A stretch of DNA of 64,000 nucleotides. Source: Streptomyces sp. MMBL 11-1. Its GTDB lineage: Bacteria > Actinomycetota > Actinomycetes > Streptomycetales > Streptomycetaceae. The stretch covers positions 4,591,001 through 4,655,000 of the forward strand of contig NZ_CP117709.1 of assembly GCF_028622875.1 (NCBI RefSeq). The letters are read 5' to 3'. Both the position numbers and the translations under genes were made by a program. A model generated the notes under the pieces. That model was not told where the DNA came from. It did not search any database and saw nothing but the letters and a program-made list of their open reading frames with translations. Position 1 is the first letter of the stretch; every line of letters begins with the position of its first letter. Shown piece by piece: positions 1-8,760 of the stretch.

Positions 1-63
1 GATCTTGAGTCCGTTGTCGGCCGTCGCGCTCAGGGCGGCGCGGTCAGAGGTTGCGGAGTCCAA
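1..63 (-). CDS. cvnD: Conservon GTP-binding protein CvnD, N-terminal fragment
   Basis: Only the first 21 codons are in the window. Reading in from a TTG at 63-61, the frame ends at the edge with ADNGLKI, which in this family leads directly into the beta strand before the P-loop. The frame overlaps the last 20 nt of the DUF742 gene, as is usual in conservons. CvnD proteins are small Ras/Mgl-like GTPases thought to act with the CvnA kinase-like protein. The TTG start is my choice: no ATG or GTG is available in this frame, and GGAACAGG lies upstream. The identity rests mainly on position and the short N-terminal match. Confidence 0.7.
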   Translation of the reverse strand, partial: MDSATSDRAALSATADNGLKI

Positions 64-415
64 CGAGCACCTGTTCCAGGATGTCGGGGTCGGGGAGCCG
101 GTCCGCGACACGGGCTGTACGGGGGTGGCGGGCGCTGATCCGGCCGGTGTCGAGCAGGTCGCACAGCATGATGCGGACGATGCTGACGGGCAGGTTCAGG
201 GTCGCGGCGATCTCGACGACGGCGGTGGGGCCCTGGCACATCCGCAGGATCGCGACGTGCTCGGACTGCATCCCGGGTGCCGGGTCGCACTCGGCGACGA
301 CGAGCGTCACCAGGTCGAAGGCGGCGGAGTCGGAGCGGCTGCGGCCCCCGGTGAGGGTGTACAGCCGGTCCGGATCGTCGTCGCGGCCCGGTCGGGGGCG
401 GGGTGCCGTCGTCAT
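44..415 (-). CDS. cvnC: Conservon DUF742 protein CvnC
   Basis: A 123-residue protein of the DUF742 family, the third member of Streptomyces conservons. It has an N-terminal RLYTLTGGR motif, the variable middle, and the C-terminal winged-helix-like stretch (ATLNLPVSIVRIMLCDLLDTG) ending LEQVLVGLRNL. The ATG at 415 overlaps the roadblock gene stop as ATGA, so the two are translationally coupled. DUF742 proteins are presumed adaptor or DNA-binding-like partners in the conservon membrane complex; their biochemical role is not established. Length and order are normal for the family. Confidence 0.93.
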   Translation of the reverse strand: MTTAPRPRPGRDDDPDRLYTLTGGRSRSDSAAFDLVTLVVAECDPAPGMQSEHVAILRMCQGPTAVVEIAATLNLPVSIVRIMLCDLLDTGRISARHPRTARVADRLPDPDILEQVLVGLRNL

Positions 416-831
416 ACGGCCGGGACCTCGGCGGGTTCGCGGGGCGGCGCGACGAGGTGTTCGCCGAGCTGCTCGACGAGCTCGCTCATGTTGTGGCCGA
501 CGAGACCCACATCGGAGTCCTCGTCGGCGACGACGGCCAGGTGGGCCCCGGCCCCCGCCTCGACGATGAACAGCACGCCGCCGTAGAACTCGGCCATCGC
601 GGACCGGACGCCGCCGGTGCCGTCGCCGAACTCGATGGACGCGCCGTGCGAGAGGCTCTGGATCCCGGCGGAGATCGCGGCCAGCTGGTCGGCCTGGTCG
701 ACGGAGAGCTCGGGGGTGCGGCACAGCTTGAGGCCGTCGCGGGAGAGGACGAGGGCGTGGCGGGTACCGGGGGTGCGGTCGAGCAGCCCCTCCAGCAGCC
801 AGTTGAGCTTCTCGTCGGTGGTCGCGGTCAT
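412..831 (-). CDS. cvnB: Conservon roadblock/LC7 protein CvnB
   Basis: A 139-residue roadblock/LC7-domain protein. It begins LNWLLEGLLDRTPGTRHALV and carries the family's SRDGL and AAISAGIQSL stretches, then a strand-rich second half (GGVLFIVEAGAGAHLAVV). Roadblock proteins of this type regulate small GTPases, here presumably CvnD. The ATG overlaps the CvnA stop as ATGA (828-831), and the gene's own stop overlaps cvnC, so the unit is tightly coupled. The start is fixed by the overlap and by the normal family length. Confidence 0.95.
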   Translation of the reverse strand: MTATTDEKLNWLLEGLLDRTPGTRHALVLSRDGLKLCRTPELSVDQADQLAAISAGIQSLSHGASIEFGDGTGGVRSAMAEFYGGVLFIVEAGAGAHLAVVADEDSDVGLVGHNMSELVEQLGEHLVAPPREPAEVPAV

Positions 832-2396
832 CGGGTGTTGCCTTCCGGGTGCGTGGAGTTGGCCCGTACCGCCTTGCTGAAGGTGCTGAAGCGCGCTGCC
901 TGGACCTTCGGGTCGGTGGTGCGGGCCCGGGGGCTGTCGGCTCCGCCGGGGGTGGCGTTGCCGGTACGGGCTTCGGCGGCGGCCAGGGTGCGGCCGCGGC
1001 GGCGCTTGGGCAGGCCGCTCTCGCCGAACGCGGGCACGGCGCCGGTGGACTCGGACTCGGACTCCGAATCCACCGAAGAGCCCGGGGACGCCGAGGACTC
1101 CGTCTCCGCCGCCGGGGTCAGGGGCGTGGAGGCGTCGTCCTCGGGGAGGGACCGGGCCGCGGGGGCGGCGCCGGTGGTGTCCGTTCCGGCGGCCGAGGCG
1201 TGCGAGGGCTCCGGCTCGGCGGGGGCGGTGAGGGGGGCCGGGGCGGCGGCCGGGGCCGGCGGCGTCGGTGCGGTCGAGCGGGAGATGAGGTCCTGGGGGA
1301 GCATCATCAGCGCGCCGGTGCCGCCCCGGGCGGACGGCCGGAAGGAGACGGTCAGACCGTGCTTGCGGGCCAGCCGGCCGACGACGGCGAGGCCGAGGCG
1401 GGTGCCGGAGAGGTTGGTGAGGTCCTGGTGATCGGCGGAGACCGCCTTCTCCGCGCGGCGCAGCTGCACCTCGCTCATGACGAGCCCGCTGTCCTCGACG
1501 GTGATGACGATGCCCGCCGGGACCTCCTCCACGTACACATGGACCTCGGCGGTGGGCGGCGAGAAATTGGCAGCGTTGTCGAGGAGTTCGGCAAGCGCGT
1601 GCATGACGCCCTCGGCCGCGTGACCGGCGATGGCGACATCGCTGGTGGAGTGCAGGCGGACCCGCTGGTAGCTGCCGATCCGGCCCATGGCGCCGCGCAG
1701 GATCGACTCCATGACGATCGGCTTCGCCCAGCGCCGGCCGGAGCGGGCCCCGGTGAGCACGGCGATGGAGTCGGCGAGGCGGCCCGCCTGGGCGGTGCGG
1801 TGGTCCAGGTGGAGCAGGTCCCCGAGCACGGACTCGTCGGAGTGCCGGTGCTCCATCTCGCGGAGGTCGGCCAGCATGCTGGTGGCCAGGGCCTGCATCC
1901 GCCCCGCCGCGTTGGCGCAGGCGGCGACGGCCGCTGAGCGCTCGGTCTCGGCGCGGGTGGCGCGGGCGGTCAGCCGGTCGACGGAGACGGCCAGGCGGGC
2001 CTGCTCGGCGGCGGCGGCCGCGGCGATCCGCTCGTTCTCGGCGCGGGCGTCGGCGGCGACCCGGGCGGTCTCGGCGGCGGCGGCGCCCTTGATCCGGGCG
2101 GTCTCCGCGGTGAAGCGCTGGGCCTCGACGGCGGAGGCGGAGACCAGGCGCGAGGTCTCGGCGGTGAACCGCTGGGCGTCGGCGGCCCGCAGGGCGCGCA
2201 GGGTCCGCGCGGTCCCCAGGGTGTGGACGGTGACGGCCACGCAGGCGCTCAGCAGCACGGCGGCCGCGCCCGCGCCCCAGGCCAGCGGGGTCCGTGCCGC
2301 GTCGGGGGCGGCGGCGACGCCCCACAGGGTCAGCGTGCCGGTGGCGGCTGCCGAGATCAGCAGGGCGAGTGCGGTGGGCCGGTGTGAGGGGCGCAA
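828..2396 (-). CDS. cvnA: Conservon sensor histidine-kinase-like protein CvnA
   Basis: A 522-residue membrane protein, first gene of the conservon. Two hydrophobic segments lie at about residues 8-30 and 40-58, followed by an alanine/glutamate-rich coiled-coil with near repeats (AQRFTAET twice, residues about 70-150). A DLLHLDHRTAQAGRLADS segment typical of CvnA proteins follows, then an HATPase_c fold: N-box LAELLDNAANFSPP and G-box-like GTRLGLAVVGRLARKHGL. The last 150 residues are a Pro/Ala/Ser/Glu-rich tail of low complexity. A typical phospho-acceptor H-box is not obvious. No extracellular sensor domain is present, so this is a short conservon kinase variant. Confidence 0.93.
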   Translation of the reverse strand: MRPSHRPTALALLISAAATGTLTLWGVAAAPDAARTPLAWGAGAAAVLLSACVAVTVHTLGTARTLRALRAADAQRFTAETSRLVSASAVEAQRFTAETARIKGAAAAETARVAADARAENERIAAAAAAEQARLAVSVDRLTARATRAETERSAAVAACANAAGRMQALATSMLADLREMEHRHSDESVLGDLLHLDHRTAQAGRLADSIAVLTGARSGRRWAKPIVMESILRGAMGRIGSYQRVRLHSTSDVAIAGHAAEGVMHALAELLDNAANFSPPTAEVHVYVEEVPAGIVITVEDSGLVMSEVQLRRAEKAVSADHQDLTNLSGTRLGLAVVGRLARKHGLTVSFRPSARGGTGALMMLPQDLISRSTAPTPPAPAAAPAPLTAPAEPEPSHASAAGTDTTGAAPAARSLPEDDASTPLTPAAETESSASPGSSVDSESESESTGAVPAFGESGLPKRRRGRTLAAAEARTGNATPGGADSPRARTTDPKVQAARFSTFSKAVRANSTHPEGNTR

Positions 2397-2479
2397 TCGG
2401 AGTCCTCGGTGGCGGACGGTGCGGGACGGTATGAGGCGGTACGGGGCGGTGCGAGGTGATTCAAGTGGTGCGAACCGGG

Positions 2480-2501
2480 TGAATTCGACTAGTCGAATTC
2501 A
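2480..2501. promoter_or_regulatory. Perfect 22-bp palindrome upstream of cvnA
   Basis: TGAATTCGACT is followed immediately by its exact reverse complement. The centre lies about 95 bp upstream of the cvnA start and about 200 bp upstream of the divergent FAD/Fe-S gene. It is AT-rich relative to its surroundings and could bind a dimeric regulator. It contains two GAATTC sites flanking ACTAGT. No hairpin-plus-T-run arrangement suggests a terminator. Confidence 0.5.
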
Positions 2502-2687
2502 GGACAGTTCGGCACGGTTATGGGCGATCATGCACAACTGGAGCTGCCAATTCCTGCGCAAGTCTTGGTCACTATAGGAGACTTGACGGTCTGTTTGGGA
2601 AGATCTTGTGGGCTTTTTTGTACTGCTTACGTGCTTTGGTCCGTCCGCATCCCAAGAGTTCACCTGCCCCGACGGCATGCTGAGACC

Positions 2688-5624
2688 ATGGCCGAACAGC
2701 ATCGACCGCATACCGACACTCCTTCGGCGACTTCCGCGACGACTTCCCCGACGACTGCCCCGACGGCTTCGCTCGCGACGTCCCCGGCAGCCCCTCCGGC
2801 TTTCGTCGCCGCCCTCCGCTCCGCCGTACGCGGCGCGAGCGACTTCGGGGCCGCCGCACGGGCGCTGACGACGATGGACGCCTCCAACTACCGCCGCGTC
2901 CCGCTCGGTGTGCTCGCCCCGCGCGACGCCGACGACATCGCCGCCGCCCTGGCCGTCTGCCGGGAGCACGGGGTGCCGGTGGTGCCGCGCGGCGGCGGCA
3001 CGTCCATCGCCGGGCAGGCCACCGGCACCGGACTCGTCCTCGACCTCACCCGTCATCTGCGCACGGTCCTCGACCTGGACCCCGCCGCCCGCACCGCCGT
3101 CGTCCAGCCCGGCGTGATCCTCGACGACCTGCGGGCCGCCGCCGCACCCCACGGCCTGACCTTCGGCCCCGACCCCTCCACCCACAGCCGCTGCACCCTC
3201 GGCGGGATGATCGGCAACAACTCCTGCGGCGCGCACTCGGTCGCCTGGGGCACCACGGCCGACAACGTGCGGAAGCTGTCGGTGGTCCGTTACGGGGGCG
3301 AGGCCCTGCACCTGGAACAGGGGAGCGGCGAAGGGCCCGAGGGCACCGGCGCGCTCGTCGCCGCCCACCTCGCCCTCCTGCGCACCGGCTACCCCGGCCT
3401 CCCGCGCCGCATCTCCGGGTACGCGCTCGACGCCCTGCTCCCCGAACACCCCGGCGGCCCCGACCCGGTCCGGGCGTTCTGCGGCAGCGAGGGCACCCTC
3501 GGCGTCGTCACCGAGGCCACCGTGCGCCTGGTCGAGGCCCCGCGCGCCCGCGCCCTGGCCGTCCTCGGTTACGCCGACGAGTCCGCCGCCGCCGACGCCG
3601 CCCCGGGCCTCCTCCCGTACCGCCCGCTCACCGTCGAGGGCATGGCCGCCGACCTCGTCACCGAGTCCGCCGGGCTGCCGCGCGGGGCCGCCTGGCTGTT
3701 CGTCGAGACCGGCGGCGACACCCCGGCCGAGGCGAGAGCGCACGCCGAACGCGTCCTGCGGGGGGCCGACGCGGTCGACGGGACGGTCGTCACGGACCCG
3801 GCCGGGCAGCGGGCCCTGTGGCGGATCCGCGAGGACGCCGCCGGAACCGCGACCAGGATGCCCGACGGAGCCGAGGCCTGGCCGGGGTGGGAGGACTGCG
3901 CGGTGCCGCCCGCCCGGCTCGGCGCGTACCTCCGCGACTTCCGGGCCCTCCTCGCCGCACACGGCCTGCGCGGTGCCCCGTACGGCCACTTCGGCGAGGG
4001 CTGCGTCCACGTCCGTATCGACTTCGACCTGACCGGCGCGGACGGGGTGGCCCGCTTCCGCCGGTTCTCCGAGGAGACGGCCGACCTCGTCATCGCGCAC
4101 GGCGGCTCCCTCAGCGGCGAGCACGGCGACGGCCAGGCGCGCGCGGAACTGCTGCCCCGGATGTACGGGGACGGGCTCGTCGCCCTCTTCGGCCGGTACA
4201 AGGACCTGTGGGACCCGGACGGCGGCCTGAACCCGGGGATGCTGGTCCGCCCGGACCGCCTCGACGAGAACCTCCGCTTCGCCGTCCTCCCGAAACGCCC
4301 GGTGGACGTGGAGTTCGGCTATCCGCAGGACGGCGGGGACTTCACGGGCGCGGTCCGCCGCTGCGTCGGCGTCGCCAAGTGCCGTACGACGGAGACGAGC
4401 GGCGCGGGCGTCATGTGCCCGTCCTTCCGGGCGACCGGCGAGGAGGCCCACTCCACCCGGGGCCGGGCCCGGCTGCTGCACGAGATGCTCGCGGGCGAGG
4501 TCATCACGGACGGCTGGCGCAGCGAGGAGGTCCGGGACGCGCTCGACCTGTGCCTCTCCTGCAAGGGCTGCCGCAGCGACTGCCCGGTGGGCGTCGACAT
4601 GGCGACGTACAAGGCGGAGTTCCTGCACCACCACTACCGGGGCAGGCTCCGGCCCGCCGCCCACTACGCGATGGGCCGCCTCCCCCGGTGGCTGCGCCTG
4701 GCCGCCCCCTTCGCCCGGCCGCTGAACGCCATGGCCCGGCTGCGCCCCCTTGCCGCGCTCGCCAGACGGCTGGCCGGGATCGCGCCCGAGCGCACGATCC
4801 CGGTCCTCGCGACGGAGACGTACAGCCGGTGGCTGCTCCGCCGCCAGGGGAAGGGGACACGGATCCCGGACCCGGACCGGGTGGTGGCGCTCTGGGCGGA
4901 CACCTTCACCGAGCACCTGTCGCCGCGGGTGGGCCGGGCGGCGGTCCGGGTCCTGGAGGAGGCGACGGGGCGTACGGTGCTGCCGCACCCGCGCGGGGCG
5001 TGCTGCGGCCTCACGTACGTATCGACGGGCCAGCTCGACGCGGCCCGCCGCGTGATGCGCCGCACCCTGGACCGGCTCCGCCTCCCGTCGGGCCTGCCGC
5101 TCGTGGTCCTGGAACCGAGCTGCGCCGCGACCCTCCGCACCGACCTGCCCGAACTCCTCCCGGACGACCCGCGCGCCGCCGAACTGGCCGCTTCCGTGCG
5201 GACGTTCGCCCAGTACCTGGAGGAGTACGCCCCCGACTGGACCCCGTCCCGCCGGGACCGCCCGGCCGTCGGCCAGACGCACTGCCACCAGCACGCGGTC
5301 CTCGGCGACGCGGCGGAACGCCGGCTGCGGGAACGGATGGGCCTCACCGGCGAACTCAGCGGCGGCTGCTGCGGGCTCGCCGGGAACTTCGGCTTCGAGA
5401 AGGGCCACTGGGAGGTGTCCGTCGCCTGCGCGGAGGAGCGGCTGCTCCCCGCCGTACGGGAGGCCGAACCCGGGACGGAACTCCTCGCGGACGGCTTCTC
5501 CTGCCGTACGCAGCTCGACCAGCTGGCCGGGCGGCGGGCCCGGCACCTCGCGGAGGTCGTCGCGGAGGCCATCGAGGAGGCCGGTGCGACGGCCGCCGCC
5601 GAGGGGCCGGGGGGCGACGCGTAG
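2688..5624 (+). CDS. FAD-linked dehydrogenase with Fe-S and CCG domains (YdiJ/D-2-hydroxyglutarate dehydrogenase-like)
   Basis: A 978-residue two-part oxidoreductase. Residues about 60-290 form a PCMH FAD-binding domain (PRGGGTS near 101; GGMIGNNSCGAHS). Residues about 300-550 are the FAD-oxidase C domain with SGEHGDGQAR near 478. The C-terminal third is ferredoxin-like (CLSCKGCRSDCPVG near 621) with two CCG motifs (ACCGL near 773, GCCGLAGNFGFEKGHW near 892). This order matches E. coli YdiJ and related soluble D-2-hydroxyacid dehydrogenases that pass electrons to a carrier. The ATG at 2688 is preferred over an upstream in-frame ATG at 2520, because the extra 56 residues are unrelated to the family. 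Substrate is inferred only by family. Confidence 0.88.
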   Translation: MAEQHRPHTDTPSATSATTSPTTAPTASLATSPAAPPAFVAALRSAVRGASDFGAAARALTTMDASNYRRVPLGVLAPRDADDIAAALAVCREHGVPVVPRGGGTSIAGQATGTGLVLDLTRHLRTVLDLDPAARTAVVQPGVILDDLRAAAAPHGLTFGPDPSTHSRCTLGGMIGNNSCGAHSVAWGTTADNVRKLSVVRYGGEALHLEQGSGEGPEGTGALVAAHLALLRTGYPGLPRRISGYALDALLPEHPGGPDPVRAFCGSEGTLGVVTEATVRLVEAPRARALAVLGYADESAAADAAPGLLPYRPLTVEGMAADLVTESAGLPRGAAWLFVETGGDTPAEARAHAERVLRGADAVDGTVVTDPAGQRALWRIREDAAGTATRMPDGAEAWPGWEDCAVPPARLGAYLRDFRALLAAHGLRGAPYGHFGEGCVHVRIDFDLTGADGVARFRRFSEETADLVIAHGGSLSGEHGDGQARAELLPRMYGDGLVALFGRYKDLWDPDGGLNPGMLVRPDRLDENLRFAVLPKRPVDVEFGYPQDGGDFTGAVRRCVGVAKCRTTETSGAGVMCPSFRATGEEAHSTRGRARLLHEMLAGEVITDGWRSEEVRDALDLCLSCKGCRSDCPVGVDMATYKAEFLHHHYRGRLRPAAHYAMGRLPRWLRLAAPFARPLNAMARLRPLAALARRLAGIAPERTIPVLATETYSRWLLRRQGKGTRIPDPDRVVALWADTFTEHLSPRVGRAAVRVLEEATGRTVLPHPRGACCGLTYVSTGQLDAARRVMRRTLDRLRLPSGLPLVVLEPSCAATLRTDLPELLPDDPRAAELAASVRTFAQYLEEYAPDWTPSRRDRPAVGQTHCHQHAVLGDAAERRLRERMGLTGELSGGCCGLAGNFGFEKGHWEVSVACAEERLLPAVREAEPGTELLADGFSCRTQLDQLAGRRARHLAEVVAEAIEEAGATAAAEGPGGDA

Positions 5625-5708
5625 GGCCCGGCGCGCGGCCGGGACGGCCTGCACCCCACTGCCGGGACCGCAGGCGATCGCCCTGAGTCAGTCGTCGGCG
5701 TTCCCCGA

Positions 5709-5732
5709 GGCAGTGCGGCTTCCCGCACTGCC
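5709..5732. terminator. Hairpin between FAD/Fe-S dehydrogenase and EamA genes
   Basis: A 10-bp perfect stem (GGCAGTGCGG pairing with CCGCACTGCC) with a four-base loop lies 85 bp after the dehydrogenase stop. It is followed by only a short T-containing stretch, so termination is plausible rather than certain. Confidence 0.5.
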
Positions 5733-5741
5733 CAGTCCATT

Positions 5742-5769
5742 ACAGTGTACTGATCTGTCTTGTACCTGT
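5742..5769. promoter_or_regulatory. Imperfect inverted repeat before the EamA gene
   Basis: ACAGTGTAC and GTACCTGT form an imperfect dyad about 20 bp apart, ending 19 bp before the GTG start of the EamA exporter. The region is locally AT-rich. It may be an operator overlapping the promoter; the regulator is unknown. Confidence 0.3.
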
Positions 5770-5788
5770 TCCTCCGGAAGGCCCTCCC

Positions 5789-6781
5789 GTGAACGACCAG
5801 CGCAGCGCCGCCGAACCGGCCGTCGCAGCCGTCGCCGTACCCGAAGCGGTGACGGCACTCGAGGGCGCCGGGGCCGGTGCGGACGTCCAGGGGGGCACCG
5901 GCGCGCCCGCCGCGCGGGCGGGGGCCGACCGCCGGGCGGCGCTGACGCCGATCGTGCTGGTGGTCGCCGGCGGCCTGTCCGTCCAGTTCGGCTCGGCCGT
6001 CGCGGCGCTCCTGATGCCGAAGGCCGGTGCGCTGGGCGTCGTCACCCTGCGGCTGGCGGCCGCCGCGCTGATCCTGCTGGTGATCTGCCGGCCGAAGCTG
6101 CGCGGCCACTCGCGTGCCGACTGGGGCACGGTGCTCGCCTTCGGCGTCGCGATGGGCGGCATGAACACGCTCTTCTACCAGGCGCTGGACCGGATTCCGC
6201 TCGGCATCGCCGTCACCCTGGAGGTGCTCGGCCCGCTCGCCCTCTCGGTGTTCGCCTCCCGCCGCCTGATCAACCTCCTGTGGGCGGGCCTCGCCCTCGC
6301 CGGTGTCGTCCTGCTGGGCGGCGGCGGCTTCGACCGCCTCGACCCGGTCGGCGCCGCGTACGCCCTGGGGGCCGGGGCGATGTGGGCGGCGTACATCGTG
6401 TTCAGCGCCCGGACCGGCCGCCGCTTCCCGCAGGCGGACGGGCTGGCGCTGGCGATGGGGGTCGCGGCGGTCCTCTCGCTGCCCCTGGGCATCATCGAGT
6501 CCGGTGCGAAACTCACGGTCCCGTCCACCGTGGCGCTCGGCGCGGCGGTGGCCCTCCTCAGCTCGGTGCTCCCGTACACCCTGGAGCTGATGGCGCTGCG
6601 CCGGCTGCCCGCGTCCACGTTCGCCGTGATGATGAGCCTGGAGCCGGCCATCGCGGCCGGCGCGGGCTTCCTCATCCTGGACCAGGCCCTCTCCACCACG
6701 GACGCCCTCGCCATCGCCCTGGTCATCGGGGCCAGCGTCGGCGCGGTACGCAGCCGGAGGGGCCCGCGCCACGTGGGGTGA
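5789..6781 (+). CDS. EamA/RhtA-type drug-metabolite exporter
   Basis: A 330-residue integral membrane protein with about ten hydrophobic segments in two related halves, as in the EamA (DMT) superfamily. The first about 45 residues are a soluble Ala/Gly/Pro-rich extension. Family signatures include FGSAVAALLMPKAGALGVVTLRLA, LEVLGPLALSVFASRR and, near the end, MMSLEPAIAAGAGFLILDQ, which resemble RhtA threonine/homoserine exporters. The GTG at 5789 follows a CCGGAAGG ribosome site. The substrate cannot be read from sequence; amino-acid or small-metabolite export is the family expectation. Confidence 0.9.
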   Translation: MNDQRSAAEPAVAAVAVPEAVTALEGAGAGADVQGGTGAPAARAGADRRAALTPIVLVVAGGLSVQFGSAVAALLMPKAGALGVVTLRLAAAALILLVICRPKLRGHSRADWGTVLAFGVAMGGMNTLFYQALDRIPLGIAVTLEVLGPLALSVFASRRLINLLWAGLALAGVVLLGGGGFDRLDPVGAAYALGAGAMWAAYIVFSARTGRRFPQADGLALAMGVAAVLSLPLGIIESGAKLTVPSTVALGAAVALLSSVLPYTLELMALRRLPASTFAVMMSLEPAIAAGAGFLILDQALSTTDALAIALVIGASVGAVRSRRGPRHVG

Positions 6782-6844
6782 GCCCTTCCCGTCCGTCCGC
6801 TTCCGGGCGTGGGTGGGTGAGCGGGCGCTGCCGTACGTCACACA

Positions 6845-6880
6845 TGAGCACTTCCCGGTCGTGAGCACTTCCCGGTCGTG
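6845..6880. repeat. 17-bp tandem repeat, two copies
   Basis: TGAGCACTTCCCGGTCG occurs twice back to back in the gap before the methyltransferase gene. The rest of the 250-bp gap shows no clear gene. Confidence 0.8.
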
Positions 6881-7030
6881 CGGGGTCGCCCTGCCGTCGA
6901 ACCGGCTCCAATGGCGGATGCCGCTGTGCGCGGGAACGGATCGCGGGCGAGGCTGGCTCATGGCACCAAGGCGTCCATGCCATCGTGTATCCCGCTCCGA
7001 CCCGCAGCGACAACGTGAGGACACGGCGAC

Positions 7031-7786
7031 ATGCCCCTGCAGCCCGATGACCTTGCCGCCCACTACGAGCGCCTCGCCGACGACTTCGAGGAGAGCTGGG
7101 CACACAGCCCGGCGTTTGTCTCATGGATGAACCGGTGCATCGGCACCAGGCTCGGTCTCCGGCCCCAGGACCGGGCCGCGGACATCGGGTGCGGCAGCGG
7201 CCTGTACGCGCGGTCCATGGCTGAGCACGCGCGCACCGTCCTGTGCGTCGATCCTTCCGCCAAGATGCTGGCGAGGCTGCCGGCCACGCCTTCCTTCGTG
7301 CCGGTGCGCGCGTCCATCGAGGACCTGGCCACCGGGTCCGTTCAGCTCCCCCACTCGGGGCGGCTCGACGGGGTGCTGGCCAAGGACGTCATCCATCACG
7401 CTCGCGATGTGCCGACGGCACTGCGCACGCTGGCGGGCCTGCTCGCTCCGGGAGGAAGGCTGGTCCTCGTGACCTGGCCGCTGCACATCGACTATCCGCT
7501 GTTCGACAAGGCGGTGGAGCAGCACGAGCAGGCCTATATCGACCCCGAGGACATGAGGAGTGTGCTCGCCGGCTGCGGTCTGGAGGTCGAGGTGACGTGC
7601 GAGAGGTACCCCTTGTCGATCGCCAAGGAGCAGTGGATGGCATGGGTGGCCAACCGCTTCATGTCGCTTCTCTGCACCTTCGACGACGGCGAGCTGTCGG
7701 AGGGCCTGCGCGAGATCGACGCCCGCCACCCCGGACCCGTGATCGAATTCGAGGGCCGATTCGTCTTCACCCGCGCACAGGGCTGA
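7031..7786 (+). CDS. Class I SAM-dependent methyltransferase
   Basis: A 251-residue protein with the Rossmann methyltransferase motif I ADIGCGSGLYAR (about residues 54-65), motif II region VLCVDPSAKML, and the post-motif LAPGGRLVLVTWPL. It resembles small-molecule methyltransferases of the Methyltransf_11 type. Start ATG 7031 has GAGGA ten bases upstream. It stands alone between the EamA exporter and the acyl-CoA operon on the same strand. Substrate unknown. Confidence 0.85.
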   Translation: MPLQPDDLAAHYERLADDFEESWAHSPAFVSWMNRCIGTRLGLRPQDRAADIGCGSGLYARSMAEHARTVLCVDPSAKMLARLPATPSFVPVRASIEDLATGSVQLPHSGRLDGVLAKDVIHHARDVPTALRTLAGLLAPGGRLVLVTWPLHIDYPLFDKAVEQHEQAYIDPEDMRSVLAGCGLEVEVTCERYPLSIAKEQWMAWVANRFMSLLCTFDDGELSEGLREIDARHPGPVIEFEGRFVFTRAQG

Positions 7787-7860
7787 GCCCTCGCTGCCCA
7801 CGCTCCCGGCTGAGAGCCCCGTGACCGTCATCGCGGCCCGCGGTGGGCCGTTCGGCGGCC

Positions 7861-7893
7861 AGAAAATCATGCAAGCATGCTTGCTTGTTTTCT
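7861..7893. promoter_or_regulatory. Candidate TetR-type operator before the acyl-CoA operon
   Basis: A perfect 14-bp palindrome GCAAGCATGCTTGC (7871-7884) is flanked by outer arms AGAAAA and TTTTCT. It lies 60 bp before the GTG of the first operon gene, in the only AT-rich patch of the region. The arrangement fits a TetR-family operator, and the operon's last gene encodes a TetR regulator. The pairing is inference. Confidence 0.6.
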
Positions 7894-7944
7894 GGTCCGC
7901 TGCCATGCTCCTGGGCACCACACCCGGTCCCGAGGGGAGCGCAC

Positions 7945-8760
7945 GTGTCCGCTGTCGTAGCCGTGATCGACGATCTGCGCGAAGAGAGCGATGAACTCGA
8001 CGCTCTGGTAGGGACGTTGGACTCCCGGGCCTGGCGCGGCCCGACGCCCGCCGCCCGGTGGACCGTGGCCCACCAGATCGCCCACCTCAGCTGGACCGAC
8101 GAGGTCGCGCTGCTGGCGGCCACCGAGCCGGACCGGTTCGGCGACGAGGTGGTCAAGGCCCTGGCCGCGCCCGAGACCTTCGTCGACGAGGCGGCCGACG
8201 CCCTGGTCGCCGCCCATGACCCGGACGCCCTGCTCGCCCGGTGGCGGGAAGGGCGGCAGCGGCTCGACGCGACCCTGCGGAACGCCCCGGCGGGCACCCG
8301 GATCCCCTGGTACGGGCCGCCGATGGGCATCGCGTCCATGGCGACCGCCCGGCTCATGGAGACCTGGGCGCACGGCCAGGACATCGCCGACGCCATCGGG
8401 GTCACCCGGGGCCCCACCGCCCGGCTCCGGCATGTGGCGCGGATCGGCGTCCGGGCCCGGAACTACGCCTACGGGGTGCGCGGGATCACCGCGCCCGAGG
8501 AGGAGTTCCGCGTCGAACTCCACACCCCGGAGGGCGAGATGATCGCGTACGGGCCGGAGGGGGCCGCCCAGCGGATCACGGGGCCGCTCCTCGACTTCTG
8601 CCTCCTGGTCACCCAGCGCGCCCACCGGTCCGACCTCGCGGTCACCGCCGAGGGACGCGACGCCGACCAGTGGCTCGGTATCGCCCAGGCCTTCGCGGGG
8701 CCTCCCGGGCCGGGCCGCCCGCCCCGCGCGGAGCGTGCCGGCCGGGACGGTCACCGGTGA
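7945..8760 (+). CDS. TIGR03084-family DinB/MDMPI-like protein, first gene of acyl-CoA operon
   Basis: A 271-residue protein of the TIGR03084 group (DinB/maleylpyruvate-isomerase-like fold). Putative metal-ligand histidines occur in WTVAHQIAHLSW (about residues 42-53) and METWAHGQDIADA. The GTG start at 7945 is chosen because GAGGGGA lies six bases upstream; reading further upstream runs through the operator palindrome. Its stop overlaps the next gene as GTGA. Members of this group are usually found with acyl-CoA metabolism genes; the reaction is unknown, possibly thiol or CoA-ester chemistry. Confidence 0.85.
   Translation: MSAVVAVIDDLREESDELDALVGTLDSRAWRGPTPAARWTVAHQIAHLSWTDEVALLAATEPDRFGDEVVKALAAPETFVDEAADALVAAHDPDALLARWREGRQRLDATLRNAPAGTRIPWYGPPMGIASMATARLMETWAHGQDIADAIGVTRGPTARLRHVARIGVRARNYAYGVRGITAPEEEFRVELHTPEGEMIAYGPEGAAQRITGPLLDFCLLVTQRAHRSDLAVTAEGRDADQWLGIAQAFAGPPGPGRPPRAERAGRDGHR

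Noticed and set aside
2481..2500. EcoRI-SpeI-EcoRI string considered as vector contamination
   Set aside because: It lies between native genes in the correct conservon context and is a clean palindrome; kept as a regulatory candidate with the artefact noted.
2499..5654. Very long minus-strand open frame opposite the FAD/Fe-S gene (1051 codons)
   Set aside because: It mirrors a clearly coding plus-strand gene and its translation is Gly/Arg/Pro-rich without motifs; a high-GC antisense artefact.
5742..5769. Possible riboswitch before the EamA exporter
   Set aside because: The leader is short and shows only a weak dyad; no known riboswitch core is visible.
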